From Desulfatitalea sp. BRH_c12 (GTDB lineage: Bacteria > Desulfobacterota > Desulfobacteria > Desulfobacterales > Desulfosarcinaceae): DNA of 64,000 nucleotides. The notes beneath the pieces were generated by a model. It saw nothing but the letters and a program-made list of their open reading frames with translations, had not been told where the DNA came from and did not search any database. Of this stretch, positions 45,480-55,917 are shown piece by piece. Positions within the stretch are counted from its first letter, which is position 1. The number at the start of each line of letters is the position of its first letter. Where the stretch lies: contig LADR01000047.1 of assembly GCA_000961655.1 (NCBI GenBank), positions 62,001-126,000 of the forward strand, given 5' to 3'. Both the position numbers and the translations under genes were made by a program.

Positions 45480-45947
45480 ATGTTTACCTTTGCGGATATC
45501 CGCGATATTGCCATCCAAATCGAACGCAATGGCGAGGCAGTCTATCGGCGCACGGCAAAAAATGCCCAAGACCTGAACGTTGCCCGCATGCTTGAATGGT
45601 TGGCTGAAGAAGAGGCCAGGCATGCCCAATGGTTCGAGAGTTTGCCGCTTTTGCGGGCGTTTGAGCCCCAAGACGATCAAATCCATAATCTCGGGCGCGA
45701 ATTGCTGCAGGGTATGATGGCTCAGCAGACATTTTCTCTGGACCCCGCCCGTTTGTCCGACGCATCCGAAATCAATGCCCTATTGCGCGACGCTATAGAG
45801 TTTGAAAACGACACGATCCTGTTTTATGAAATGTTGTATAGCTTTTTGGATGATTCGCAGACCATGCATCAACTGGAACAAATCATCGCCGAAGAAGGTG
45901 CGCATGTTGCGCAACTGAAAGAAATAATCGCATTGCGTGGTGATTAA
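45480..45947 (+). CDS. Ferritin-like (rubrerythrin-type) diiron protein
   Basis: A 155-residue four-helix bundle. The iron ligands are in helix pairs: IERNGEAVYRR, LAEEEARHAQWF (E-x2-H), IEFENDTILFYEML and IAEEGAHVAQL (E-x2-H). The usual C-terminal rubredoxin domain of rubrerythrin is absent. Such proteins remove peroxide or store iron in anaerobes. CAGGAGGT precedes ATG 45480, so the longer frame from 45444 is not needed. It lies 131 bp after the membrane protease, same strand. Confidence 0.83.
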   Translation: MFTFADIRDIAIQIERNGEAVYRRTAKNAQDLNVARMLEWLAEEEARHAQWFESLPLLRAFEPQDDQIHNLGRELLQGMMAQQTFSLDPARLSDASEINALLRDAIEFENDTILFYEMLYSFLDDSQTMHQLEQIIAEEGAHVAQLKEIIALRGD

Positions 45948-46007
45948 GCGGTCACTCAGGCCGAATTACTGCGTATTTCTTTGGCGTGCGGCGTTTTAAG
46001 GGGGGAT

Positions 46008-46033
46008 GCAGGGTGGCGCGAGCGCCACCCTGC
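46008..46033. terminator. Perfect 12-bp hairpin between convergent genes
   Basis: GCAGGGTGGCGC (46008-46019) is the exact reverse complement of GCGCCACCCTGC (46022-46033) with a 2-nt centre. It lies between the ferritin-like gene and the convergent HTH gene. There is no T-run on either side, so the terminator call is moderate. An AT-rich tract follows at 46080-46160. Confidence 0.5.
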
Positions 46034-46242
46034 CGGCAAGAGAGGAAGATGATGATGAAAAAGTTAGGCTTCGTGTTTTGTAATGCATGTGTTATGCCAT
46101 AATTATTCAAAAATCTTAATTATTTATAATTATCAATAAAACAGATACTTAAATAGATAAACCTAAAGCGGTCTGCAGTGCCCGTCCCGGAAAGACTTTT
46201 GCAATTTGCAAACTGAAAAAGCAAAATGCAAATTTCAAAGAG

Positions 46243-46647
46243 TTACCTGCGCAGCAATCTTTTAATCGTGGCTTTTTCCAAGTTCAGGGAATCAATGTAC
46301 CATTGGCCGTCAGGTTTGCGGGTGCCGCTCAAGCGGCCGTTCTTGACGTACTGTTCCACACCAAAAGGCGTCAAATAGGTCATTGTGCTGAATTCTTCAA
46401 TCGAGTAGCCGATCGTTTCAGCGTGAGGCGGGGATGTTGCCGCCTTCTTGGACGGATCGGAAGAGCAGGGCACGGGTGTTGGCAGCGAAGCCAATAATTC
46501 GAGTTGATCAATTGGTATCAGCCATTTACCGCCATTTTTGCGGCCTTTGATCTTTCCGTTGCGCAGCCATTTCGATAGGGTGCTTGTCGATACGTTCGCT
46601 TTTTTTGCAAATTGCTGAGTCGTCAACATCGCTTGTGATTCGGACAT
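46243..46647 (-). CDS. Tandem winged-helix DNA-binding protein (excisionase/MerR-type)
   Basis: A 134-residue protein with two excisionase-like wHTH units. The first is at about 8-52 (LTTQQFAKKANVSTSTLSKW, then GKIKGRKNGGKWLIPIDQL). The second is at about 80-130 (YSIEEFSTMTYLTPFGVEQY, then GRLSGTRKPDGQWYIDSL). Each has the recognition helix followed by a wing that reads 'G..W.I'. AAAGGAG precedes ATG 46647. Single-domain relatives recruit recombinases or act as small regulators; the double form could bind a longer site alone. The HDOD gene lies 131 bp upstream on the same strand. No integrase is nearby. Confidence 0.72.
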   Translation of the reverse strand: MSESQAMLTTQQFAKKANVSTSTLSKWLRNGKIKGRKNGGKWLIPIDQLELLASLPTPVPCSSDPSKKAATSPPHAETIGYSIEEFSTMTYLTPFGVEQYVKNGRLSGTRKPDGQWYIDSLNLEKATIKRLLRR

Positions 46648-46778
46648 CACTAAACTCCTTTCGAACAATGGCCCCATTCTCAACAGGCGCGATTATCTCA
46701 AAAAGCGAAGAAAGAAGCAAGTTGTCTGCCGAAAGAACCGACAGAACAACATACCTCAAAGCAACACAGGGATCCTGA

Positions 46779-47822
46779 TCACAGCAAAGAGGTTGTGATT
46801 TCATCGACAGAGGCAGTGACTTGAGCGGTAAACGCCGCGATGTCCTCCTCCTTTAATCTTAATCCCGCCATGCTGTCGGCATTAACAGGTTGTCCGTCGA
46901 AACCGGGGCCTCCGCCGAAACCGGCCCGGAATGCAATGTTATTGGCAATATGGACAATATGGGCCAACTGGTTGCCCTGGGATGCTTCCGGCGAGTGATG
47001 AAAGCGCATAGCGGCTGCATGGTTTTCGGGAAGTTTCCATTTTTGACTGAGATCGTGGGCGATCTCCGTGTGATCGAAGCCCAGTACCCGTCGTTCCGCC
47101 TCCAGGAAGGAGGGGGATTGGTCCCGCAAAAAAGCATCTATTTCACTGCGTTTGCTCAGGACATAGCCATCGAGGGCCAGTTTGCCTGCATCATGAATCA
47201 GGCCGACGGAAAAAGCGTCATTTTCCAAACTGGGCGCTCGAAGTTTAGCGATCAACCGGCAAGCCATTGCTGTAGCCAGACTATGTTTCCACAACACTCC
47301 CGCATTCAAACCATACCCCTTCAGTTGCTTACCTAATAAAGAGGTTGTGGACACCATCGTAATGACTTGCTCAAGGGTCTGATACCCCAGGACCACTGAC
47401 GCCTGGTGGATGGAACTGACCATGCCGCTGAGACCGTAGTACGCCGAATTGGCCACTTTAAGTATTTTTGCGGCAATGGCTTGGTCGGTCTCGATGATCT
47501 TGGAAATGTCTTTGAAACTGGAATTCTGGTCGGAAAGTACCGCCCGCGCCTTGAACAATACTTTGGGCATGGGCGGAAGGTCGTTAATGCCCTTGATGAT
47601 TTTCTTTTTCAGATCGTCGGTGGACAGCCCCGATTCAGTCTCATCCGCCAACGGTTTGTAAACCAGTCGGTCGGAAGCGCCGGCAATTTCCTCTTCGATG
47701 CGCAGATCGAGTGTGATTTTTCCTTTGCATGCAGGGCAGGGGAACGAAACGACCTTGCCCTGTGGCAGGCGCTCGTCAGGCAGCGTGTAGGATTTTTGGC
47801 ACGTTGAACATACGATACGCAT
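46779..47822 (-). CDS. HDOD-domain signalling protein with N-terminal zinc ribbon
   Basis: A 347-residue cytoplasmic protein. A MJ0042-type zinc finger is at the front (CSTCQKSYTL ... CPACKGK, about 5-37). The HDOD domain begins at about 75 (INDLPPMPKVLFKARAVLSD) and includes IHQASVVLGYQTLEQVITMV, FSVGLIHDAGKLAL and the later HTEIAHDLSQKWKLPENHAA. HDOD proteins are non-catalytic relatives of HD-GYP enzymes and tie signalling to motility, biofilm or stress. GAGGGAATTT precedes ATG 47822. It is divergent from the quinone oxidoreductase gene. Confidence 0.87.
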   Translation of the reverse strand: MRIVCSTCQKSYTLPDERLPQGKVVSFPCPACKGKITLDLRIEEEIAGASDRLVYKPLADETESGLSTDDLKKKIIKGINDLPPMPKVLFKARAVLSDQNSSFKDISKIIETDQAIAAKILKVANSAYYGLSGMVSSIHQASVVLGYQTLEQVITMVSTTSLLGKQLKGYGLNAGVLWKHSLATAMACRLIAKLRAPSLENDAFSVGLIHDAGKLALDGYVLSKRSEIDAFLRDQSPSFLEAERRVLGFDHTEIAHDLSQKWKLPENHAAAMRFHHSPEASQGNQLAHIVHIANNIAFRAGFGGGPGFDGQPVNADSMAGLRLKEEDIAAFTAQVTASVDEITTSLL

Positions 47823-48118
47823 AAATTCCCTCGTATATCTCTGGCTTAAAGCATGTCACCACCGCGCCTTTCTGGTGGTGCAAAGGAGGTCCAAGCACCG
47901 ATGTCCTTTCAGGATCTCCAATCTGTATTATTATCGGTCACACCAGCGGCAAAGTTGAGCATGAAATGCCTGACTTTTTCAACATACTCTAAATCCAAGA
48001 GGCAGGTGTCCGCTTGGTTTAAGAGCGCAACTTGTCGGGTTCCAAAAACCGGTGAACCGTGTGGGTGGTTTGCGTCCAAAAAGTTGCTATACCAATATCA
48101 AGACAAGAGAGGTGTAAG

Positions 48119-49096
48119 ATGGTCAAAGCGGTGGTCATGCACAAGACCGGCGGCCCAGAGGTACTACAATTGGAAACATATGACCCAGGGCCACCGGGAC
48201 CAGGACAGGTTCGGGTGCGCCATGAGGCGATCGGTGTAAATTACATCGACATTTATCATCGGACCGGGCTTTATCCTTTACCGCGAATGCCGGCTGTTCC
48301 AGGTTTGGAAGGTGCGGGAATCGTCCAGGCGGTCGGAGCGAACGTCGCCGATCTGCACGTCGGAGACCGTGTGGCTTATGCGGGCGGACCGGCAGGGGCC
48401 TATGCGCAGGAACGTCTGATTCCCGCCGATCGCCTGGTCAAATTACCAGACGGCATCGACAGTGAGCAGGCCGCCGCCATGATGCTCAAGGGCATGACGG
48501 CGCGTTTTTTGTTGCATGGCTGCTACCCTGTAAAAAAAGGGGATACCCTCCTGATTCATGCCGCTGCGGGTGGCGTGGGGTCTATTCTCTGCCAATGGGC
48601 GCACTATTTGGGTGCGACTGTAATCGGCACTGTCGGTTCCGAGGAGAAAGCCGCTTATGCAGTTGAACGCGGCTGCGATTTTCCGATTCTATACCGAAAT
48701 GAGGATTTTGCGGACAGCGTCAAACGCATTACCGCCGGCATCGGCGTGGATGTGGTGTATGACGCTGTGGGGCAAGCCACCTTCATGCGGTCTTTATCGT
48801 GTATACGGCCAATGGGGACCCTGGTCTCATTCGGACAATCATCGGGGGTGATTCCCCCCTTCGATATCAGCCTGTTGGCTGCCAATGGATCTCTTTTTCT
48901 CACGCGCCCGTCCTTGATGACTTATACGGCCGATCGCGCTGATTTGCTGGCGCATGCCCAGGATCTGTTCGAGGTGCTATTAAAGGGCGCTGTTCGTGTG
49001 GAGATCAACCAACGCTATGCCCTAAAAGACGCAGCGCGGGCACATGCGGCTCTGGAAGCGCGCCGGACTACAGGTGCTTCATTGCTTTTACCGTAA
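48119..49096 (+). CDS. Quinone oxidoreductase, medium-chain reductase type
   Basis: A 325-residue NADPH:quinone reductase-like enzyme of the zeta-crystallin branch. The catalytic domain opens with KAVVMHKTGGPEVLQLETYD. The NADPH-binding site is LIHAAAGGVGSILCQWAHYL with the following VGSEEKAAYAVERG. No structural or catalytic zinc Cys pattern is present, as expected for QOR. ATG 48119 follows AGAGGTG. Members reduce quinones or enones by one or two electrons. It stands alone after a 296-bp divergent region. Confidence 0.9.
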   Translation: MVKAVVMHKTGGPEVLQLETYDPGPPGPGQVRVRHEAIGVNYIDIYHRTGLYPLPRMPAVPGLEGAGIVQAVGANVADLHVGDRVAYAGGPAGAYAQERLIPADRLVKLPDGIDSEQAAAMMLKGMTARFLLHGCYPVKKGDTLLIHAAAGGVGSILCQWAHYLGATVIGTVGSEEKAAYAVERGCDFPILYRNEDFADSVKRITAGIGVDVVYDAVGQATFMRSLSCIRPMGTLVSFGQSSGVIPPFDISLLAANGSLFLTRPSLMTYTADRADLLAHAQDLFEVLLKGAVRVEINQRYALKDAARAHAALEARRTTGASLLLP

Positions 49097-49269
49097 CATG
49101 GAAAAATTGATCGGCAGTTTGTTCCATGGAACATCACCTCGGCTTCTTGGAGATCTTGCTACGCTGCGGACAGTAAGTCGTGATTTTGACAAATCACCAT
49201 GGCCGTTTTACATTCCCGGCTCTTTTGAACGGGGCATCCAAGGCAAAACAGCATGAAGGATTAAGGCGC

Positions 49270-49827
49270 ATGAAGATCACCCTGGTCATGGCGATGACCG
49301 CCGATGGCAAGATCGCTCGTCACGGCGCGCATTTCCCCGATTGGACCGGCAAGGCCGACAAGCGTATGTTCAAGCAGATGACCATCGGCGCAGGGGTCGT
49401 GATCATGGGGTCGCGCACCTTCGATACCATTGGCAAGCCGCTGCCCGGTCGTCTCAATGTGGTGATCACGCGACATCCTGAGAGATATCCTTCCTCTGAA
49501 AATTTGTTGTGCACGGCGGATTCTCCTGAAATCATCCTGTCCAGATTGACGGATCGTGGATTCACTAAGGCCATTTTAGCTGGTGGGGCAACGATCAACT
49601 CACTTTTTTTGCGCGCCCGTTTGATCGACGATATGGTCGTAACGATCATTCCGGTTCTATTCGGCCAGGGTTTGTCGATGTTTTCCGAACCCATGAATGC
49701 CGGTCTCGAGTTGATTGATACATGCAAACTTGCCGGGGGAGTATTGGTGCTCCACTATACGTTTATTTACGATCCCAATATGCCATCCATAGATTCGATT
49801 GACAATGCCCCGATTCCTGGGGCATAA
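49270..49827 (+). CDS. RibD/dihydrofolate-reductase-like protein
   Basis: A 185-residue protein of the RibD C-terminal / DHFR fold. MKITLVMAMTADGKIARHGA is the family start; GAGVVIMGSRTFDTIGKPLP and GRLNVVITRHPERYPSSENL are the NADPH region; FTKAILAGGATINSLFLRAR is the core loop. RibD reduces a pyrimidine intermediate of riboflavin synthesis; stand-alone members have varied roles. No other rib genes are near. ATG 49270 has AAGG upstream. cysS follows after 126 bp. Confidence 0.85.
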   Translation: MKITLVMAMTADGKIARHGAHFPDWTGKADKRMFKQMTIGAGVVIMGSRTFDTIGKPLPGRLNVVITRHPERYPSSENLLCTADSPEIILSRLTDRGFTKAILAGGATINSLFLRARLIDDMVVTIIPVLFGQGLSMFSEPMNAGLELIDTCKLAGGVLVLHYTFIYDPNMPSIDSIDNAPIPGA

Positions 49828-49953
49828 AATGTCGTTAATGCGCCCGTAGCGTTTGCGCTTGAGAATTGGAGTGAAGATCAAAATCATTTCATCTTGTCGC
49901 GTGAAGCATGCATATGGGCCTGGTAGCATAACTATTTTCGGGTGAGAGTGACT

Positions 49954-51342
49954 ATGGAGCTACAACTGTATAATACGATGTCGCGTCGTAAAGAGACGTT
50001 CCAACCCATACATCCACCCGAAGTCGGCCTTTATACGTGCGGGCCGACCGTTTATAATTATGCCCATGTTGGAAACCTGCGGACCTATATCTTTTCGGAT
50101 ATATTGAAACGCGTGCTTCTATACAATGGCTTAGAGGTTAAACATGTCATGAATATCACCGATGTGGGGCATTTGACCGGTGATCGTGACATGGGTGAAG
50201 ATAAACTTGAAAAGGGCGCCCGCAGGGAAGGTAAAAGTGCGTGGGAGATAGCGGAACACTACACCCAGGCTTTCAAGAAGGACATTGCGCGCCTGCACAT
50301 TATGGATCCTACCATCTGGTGCAAGGCTACTGAAACGATAGAAGATCAGATTGCCTTGATCAAGGCGCTCGAAGAAAAAGGGTATACCTATCGTACCAGA
50401 GACGGCATTTATTTTAATACTGCCAAATTCGATGGCTACACCCGTTTATCCCATCAGGATCTTGCATTTTTGCAGGAGGGCGCGCGGGTGGAGAAAAATC
50501 CGGAAAAACGCAATCCAACCGATTTTGCACTATGGAAATATTCTCCGGAAGGGGTTCAGCGCCAAATGGAGTGGGCCTCACCCTGGGGCGTTGGTTTTCC
50601 CGGTTGGCATATTGAATGTTCGGCCATGAGCATGAAATTTCTGGGGGAAAAGCTCGACATCCATTGCGGAGGAACCGATCACATCGATGTGCATCATACC
50701 AATGAAATCGCCCAATCGGAAGCGGCCACAGGTAGAAAATTTTTCAACTTCTGGATGCACGGCGCCTTTCTCATTATCGCCGGTGGCAAGAAAATGGCCA
50801 AAAGCGAGGGTAACTTTCTCACGCTGGACGCGGTGATCGAAGCTTGCAAAATCGAGCCATTGGCCTACCGGTATGCAGCTTTTCAGACCCATTACCGGAA
50901 ACCGATGGAGTACAGCGAAGAAGCCATGATGGCTGCACAAAACGGCCTGCAGCACGTGCGCAATCAAGTGCGCACCTTATTGGATTCAGCAAGCCCGTCC
51001 AAAGTCGATGCCGCTTATCAGGAGAAATTCTTGCAGGCGATCAATAATGACTTAAACATGCCCCAAGCGATGGCCGTTGTCCAGGACCTGCTCAAATCTG
51101 ATCTGGCGCCTGATATCAAACTGGCAACCGTTTTCGATTTCGACCGGGTGCTGGGGCTCGATCTTCAAAGCGCGGCAGCCGGTCAAACGTTGCCGGAGGA
51201 GATCCAGGCGCTGGCCGATGCGCGCCTTACGGCGCGCAAGGAGAAGCAATGGGCGTTATCGGACCAGTTGCGCGACCAGATTCAATCCTTGGGGTACGCA
51301 GTGCAGGATACGCCTCAGGGCATGAAAGTCTTCAAACCGTGA
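49954..51342 (+). CDS. cysS: Cysteinyl-tRNA synthetase
   Basis: A 462-residue class I aminoacyl-tRNA synthetase that charges tRNA-Cys. The zinc-binding Cys and the HIGH motif are in [15 protein letters not shown] (about 27-41, HVGN version). Other zinc ligands lie in [14 protein letters not shown] and [19 protein letters not shown]. The KMSKS motif reads KKMAKSEGN (about 267). The DALR anticodon-binding part follows, then a C-terminal [20 protein letters not shown] segment. ATG 49954 is chosen over an upstream GTG. This is an ordinary housekeeping copy. Confidence 0.97.
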   Translation: MELQLYNTMSRRKETFQPIHPPEVGLYTCGPTVYNYAHVGNLRTYIFSDILKRVLLYNGLEVKHVMNITDVGHLTGDRDMGEDKLEKGARREGKSAWEIAEHYTQAFKKDIARLHIMDPTIWCKATETIEDQIALIKALEEKGYTYRTRDGIYFNTAKFDGYTRLSHQDLAFLQEGARVEKNPEKRNPTDFALWKYSPEGVQRQMEWASPWGVGFPGWHIECSAMSMKFLGEKLDIHCGGTDHIDVHHTNEIAQSEAATGRKFFNFWMHGAFLIIAGGKKMAKSEGNFLTLDAVIEACKIEPLAYRYAAFQTHYRKPMEYSEEAMMAAQNGLQHVRNQVRTLLDSASPSKVDAAYQEKFLQAINNDLNMPQAMAVVQDLLKSDLAPDIKLATVFDFDRVLGLDLQSAAAGQTLPEEIQALADARLTARKEKQWALSDQLRDQIQSLGYAVQDTPQGMKVFKP

Positions 51343-51360
51343 CGTTCGTTCGCTTGCCGG

Positions 51361-51528
51361 TCACTTTGACATGCACGCACGCGCGCGTTTGCCACTCTCT
51401 TTGGCCACATTCAGCAAGCACCGATGATGTCCCTCCCAATTGTCGGAGCAAAAATCGCATTGGCGAATTTCTTCTTTTAACCTTTGGTTTTCCAACGTGC
51501 AGCATCGCGTTTTATTGATCACGGCCAT
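51361..51528 (-). CDS. Small Cys-rich protein (55 aa), unknown
   Basis: An ORF of 55 codons with a near-ideal AGGAGGTGCC site 2-3 bp before ATG 51528. The product starts MAVINKTRCCTLENQRLKEE and continues with CDFCSDNWEGHHRCLLN. Cys occur at 9, 10, 24, 27, 37 and 52, and His at 34-35, a pattern that could bind zinc. It ends 18 bp from the convergent cysS stop. I know no family. The ribosome site and Cys/His spacing are the only support. Confidence 0.6.
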   Translation of the reverse strand: MAVINKTRCCTLENQRLKEEIRQCDFCSDNWEGHHRCLLNVAKESGKRARACMSK

Positions 51529-51802
51529 AAGGCACCTCCTGGGGTATTTAAGTGCTTGGTATTTAGTGCGCCCGATCCATCCCTGCTATGATGTCCACAA
51601 GGAAGGGAAATGAAAAGACTGTCGCGTTCCTATACGGGCATTTCGGTGCGTGGTCACAGGCCACGTGGTCGAATGCATCGAATGTGTCGAAAAAAACGAT
51701 GCGTCAATTGAAACTTAAGCCGACGCTTCTTAAAGTCAACCATACGCAATTCAGATGGCAAAAGCACAACGGGCGGCATGTGCCCGTTTGATGGGACACA
51801 AA

Positions 51803-52675
51803 ATGGATAACACTCGGAAGTTCGAAACCGGCCGCTTGGCGGATTTGCCGAGGCGAATTCGCGATTCGGTGGGAGACTTGGGGTTACAAGAAGAGATTAT
51901 CGATTTGCCTGCCGACGAACTGAAAAAGGCGTCGGTGGTTTTGGTCACCTTGAGCCAATGCAATGGAGGCAATACGAATGATGGGCACGCGTGCCTGATA
52001 CTCAACAAACGGTCGTCGCAAGTGCGTCAAAGTGGTGATTTATGTTATCCAGGCGGTGGACTTTCCTGGAGAAAGGATCGTTTTTTGGCGCGCTTGCTCG
52101 ATCTGCCGGGATCGCCATTGAGACGCTGGCAACGCAAGCGACGCCTGCCCTCCAAGAGCGGGTCCTTGCGTCTTTTGCTGGCCGCCGGGTTGCGAGAAGC
52201 TTGGGAGGAAATGCGGCTCAACCCGTTGCGTTTCGAGTTCCTCGGTGTGCTTCCTAAACAACATTTGGTGATGTTCGACCGGGTCATATACCCGATGGTG
52301 GGTTGGGTCGCCCCTCATCGGCTTACACCGAATTGGGAGGTAGACAGGATTGTGCCCATCGCTTTGCACAAACTGCTCGATCCGCGGCACTACCATCGAT
52401 TTCGTCCGACGTTCAACAGTCGTGGGCCAGGCAACAGACAACCGTTGCGTTACGAAGATTTTCCCTGTTTCGTTCATCAAGATGACGGCGGCCGCGAAAT
52501 GTTGTGGGGGGCGACTTATCGCATCACCCAGCATCTTTTGAAACTTGTTTTCGATTTTAGTCCGCCGCATATCGAATCCTTGCCGCTGGCTCAGCGGCAT
52601 CTGGACGAAACATACTTAAACGGCACACGCGGGCATCCCCAGGCAGCTGACAGACGCGGTCAAGCCGATTGGTGA
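51803..52675 (+). CDS. Nudix hydrolase, CoA-pyrophosphatase-like, with split Nudix box
   Basis: A 290-residue protein. SSQVRQSGDLCYPGGGLSW resembles the start of CoA pyrophosphatases (NudL type), and AAGLREAWEEMRLNPLRFEF is the REUxEE half of the Nudix box with the acidic metal ligands. The two halves are usually about 14 residues apart; here about 47 basic residues lie between (LARLLDLPGSPLRRWQRKRR and beyond). The C-terminal half is also longer than in NudL. Catalysis may persist, as the metal-binding Glu are present. The start is uncertain: ATG 51803 is preferred, ATG 51755 is possible. The function is likely in nucleotide or CoA-derivative hydrolysis. Confidence 0.72.
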   Translation: MDNTRKFETGRLADLPRRIRDSVGDLGLQEEIIDLPADELKKASVVLVTLSQCNGGNTNDGHACLILNKRSSQVRQSGDLCYPGGGLSWRKDRFLARLLDLPGSPLRRWQRKRRLPSKSGSLRLLLAAGLREAWEEMRLNPLRFEFLGVLPKQHLVMFDRVIYPMVGWVAPHRLTPNWEVDRIVPIALHKLLDPRHYHRFRPTFNSRGPGNRQPLRYEDFPCFVHQDDGGREMLWGATYRITQHLLKLVFDFSPPHIESLPLAQRHLDETYLNGTRGHPQAADRRGQADW

Positions 52676-52920
52676 TCATACCACTGATGGTGGCGATTCG
52701 TTTTCGGAAGAACCACATATTGTATTTTCTGGTTACCACTTCGGTCAAGCCAGATACGGCGTGTGTGATGAAGGAAAACCCCGGTGATCACCTCCTCCGT
52801 GCAAATCCCGAATGCACTTCGAAACAGTCTGCGTGGTCCTGCCAGCGAGACTTGGATGCGCAGTACCAACCTATTTTCAGGCATCATGTGAACTGAGAAA
52901 AACACTGTGCGGATGAAACG

Positions 52921-54264
<1,344 letters not shown>

Positions 54265-54297
54265 CGCGGCGCTCCTCGACTTAGGGGGAGCGCCGCG
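54265..54297 (-). terminator. Terminator of nrfHA
   Basis: On the minus strand, 11-bp arms (54297-54287 and 54275-54265; CGCGGCGCTCC with its complement) form a strong hairpin 22 bp after the nrfA stop. GATCATTTTG follows, a weak U tract. Confidence 0.65.
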
Positions 54298-54318
54298 CGG
54301 CATCGTTGAAAACGGTTT

Positions 54319-55785
54319 TTAAAAGAACTTGTCCTGAATCCCCATGGGATCTTTGAATTCCAGGTTCGGATCGAAGCGCAGTTTTTTCTCTCCGCGTTCA
54401 TCCACATATTTCATGATTTCCAGATCCACTTTGAGCGGCACCTCGACCCCGGCCTGGGCCAGTGCTTGGCGCAGATAAGCTTCGGCGCGTGTGCCAAAGG
54501 CCAGGGAATCGCCAAGAATCCGTAGCCCTTCGGTGGGGTTGTGAAACCCGATCGAGTTTTCCGCACCCATGAACAGAGAGCGATAGAAGGCCTCTTCATA
54601 AAACTCTTTGGCCTTGTCGTACAGCGCTGTGTCGATCGTTTTACCTTCGGCCTGGGCATTGTGGGTCAATTCGAACAGTTTGGCCACAGTGGCCGTCTGA
54701 TAACCGGCCCGAATCATGATTGAAATCGTCTGGTCCTGCATGGTGAAAACACGGTCCCTGAGCCACTCGGCATTCTCGGCGTGACACTGCCGGCAAGCTT
54801 TCATATCCGCCTGCACCGGGCTCATGACGCGGTGGTCGGAGATCTTGTGAACCCCGGCCACGGTGTAAGGCATGTGGCAATCCGCACAAGACGCACCAGC
54901 TTTGAAATGGGTGCTGCCGTTGGTCCAGAATTCATATTCAGGATGACGGATGAAGGCCATTTTGAAACCGGTTACACCTTGTTTCCATTCCAGCACGCTA
55001 TCGTCATCGCGGATCTGCTGGATAATATCTTCGATGGTGATTTTACCGGATTTGCTGTTCTGCCATGGGAAGTACAGACCGACCGATTTGCCCTCCGCGT
55101 CTTTTGGGATATTATACGTGACATGGCATTGCGCGCATACCATCGAGCGCATTTCCTGGCGGGTCAGTTGCGTGGGGTCCTTGTCGATATGCTTCATCGC
55201 TTCGACGAGCGTGAATCCACGGGAAATCTTCAAGCTCATATCTTTGTTGTCATGGCAGTCGATGCAAGCGACCCCAAGTTCCCTGAACTCTTCGGGGATT
55301 TGTTCGAGGACCTCTTTGAAAGGCCGCTTATAATAATCCGTCCCCATGTCCTTTTGAAGTATCGGCGCATAGGGCGTCTTGCAGCTCAGACAGACCCCTC
55401 CGGACTTGAGGCGCGAGGAGTCGATCTCCAGTTGATCGCGGATCATGTACGCATGTCCGCGCGGCTCGTTGTACTCCACTCCAAACCCCCAACCATTGAA
55501 AAGGAGCGCCATGTAGGGAAATTGCGACAGTTTATCCACGCCAATGGCCCCGCTGTCCATGCCGGTTTTGTACTTGCTGCGGCGCGTGCCCACGGGTTCG
55601 GCAGTCTTCTTCCACAATTCATATTCCTCGGGATAGGCTCTGCCCCAGACCGCCGGATCGACTGTACCGTCGGGAATCTCGACGACCTGCCGGGGCTTGG
55701 GCTCGGGTGGACTGCATCCGACGAGAACGACCAGCAGGCCGAACAGTACGCATGCTGTCAGTTTTTTTCTTGAGCTGAAACCCAT
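54319..55785 (-). CDS. nrfA: Cytochrome c nitrite reductase, catalytic subunit (lipoprotein)
   Basis: A 488-residue pentaheme enzyme that reduces nitrite to ammonia with six electrons. The catalytic heme motif CLSCK (C132-C135-K136, Lys ligand) identifies NrfA. Four CxxCH motifs follow: CIDCH, CAQCH, CADCH and CRQCH. The signal ends in VVLVGC (C24), a lipobox, so the protein is likely lipid-anchored in the periplasm rather than freely soluble. GGAGGAG precedes ATG 55785. nrfH lies just upstream (132-bp gap) in the same operon. Confidence 0.96.
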   Translation of the reverse strand: MGFSSRKKLTACVLFGLLVVLVGCSPPEPKPRQVVEIPDGTVDPAVWGRAYPEEYELWKKTAEPVGTRRSKYKTGMDSGAIGVDKLSQFPYMALLFNGWGFGVEYNEPRGHAYMIRDQLEIDSSRLKSGGVCLSCKTPYAPILQKDMGTDYYKRPFKEVLEQIPEEFRELGVACIDCHDNKDMSLKISRGFTLVEAMKHIDKDPTQLTRQEMRSMVCAQCHVTYNIPKDAEGKSVGLYFPWQNSKSGKITIEDIIQQIRDDDSVLEWKQGVTGFKMAFIRHPEYEFWTNGSTHFKAGASCADCHMPYTVAGVHKISDHRVMSPVQADMKACRQCHAENAEWLRDRVFTMQDQTISIMIRAGYQTATVAKLFELTHNAQAEGKTIDTALYDKAKEFYEEAFYRSLFMGAENSIGFHNPTEGLRILGDSLAFGTRAEAYLRQALAQAGVEVPLKVDLEIMKYVDERGEKKLRFDPNLEFKDPMGIQDKFF

Positions 55786-55917
55786 TTCTCCTCCTCTGAG
55801 CTAAACCGGCTGCGCCGGAGTGAAAAGTAGAAAGTACTCGCGGAGCATATATTCAGGGCTACGCGAGTGATTCTGTTGCTTGCTTGTGTGCTCGCACTAT
55901 CATGGCGTATCCACGCA

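Noticed and set aside
49806-49824. TGCCCC/GGGGCA hairpin as a terminator
   Set aside because: It overlaps the end of the RibD-like coding region and has no U tract.
54781-55773. Plus-strand 330-codon frame
   Set aside because: Antisense shadow of nrfA, whose five heme motifs are decisive.
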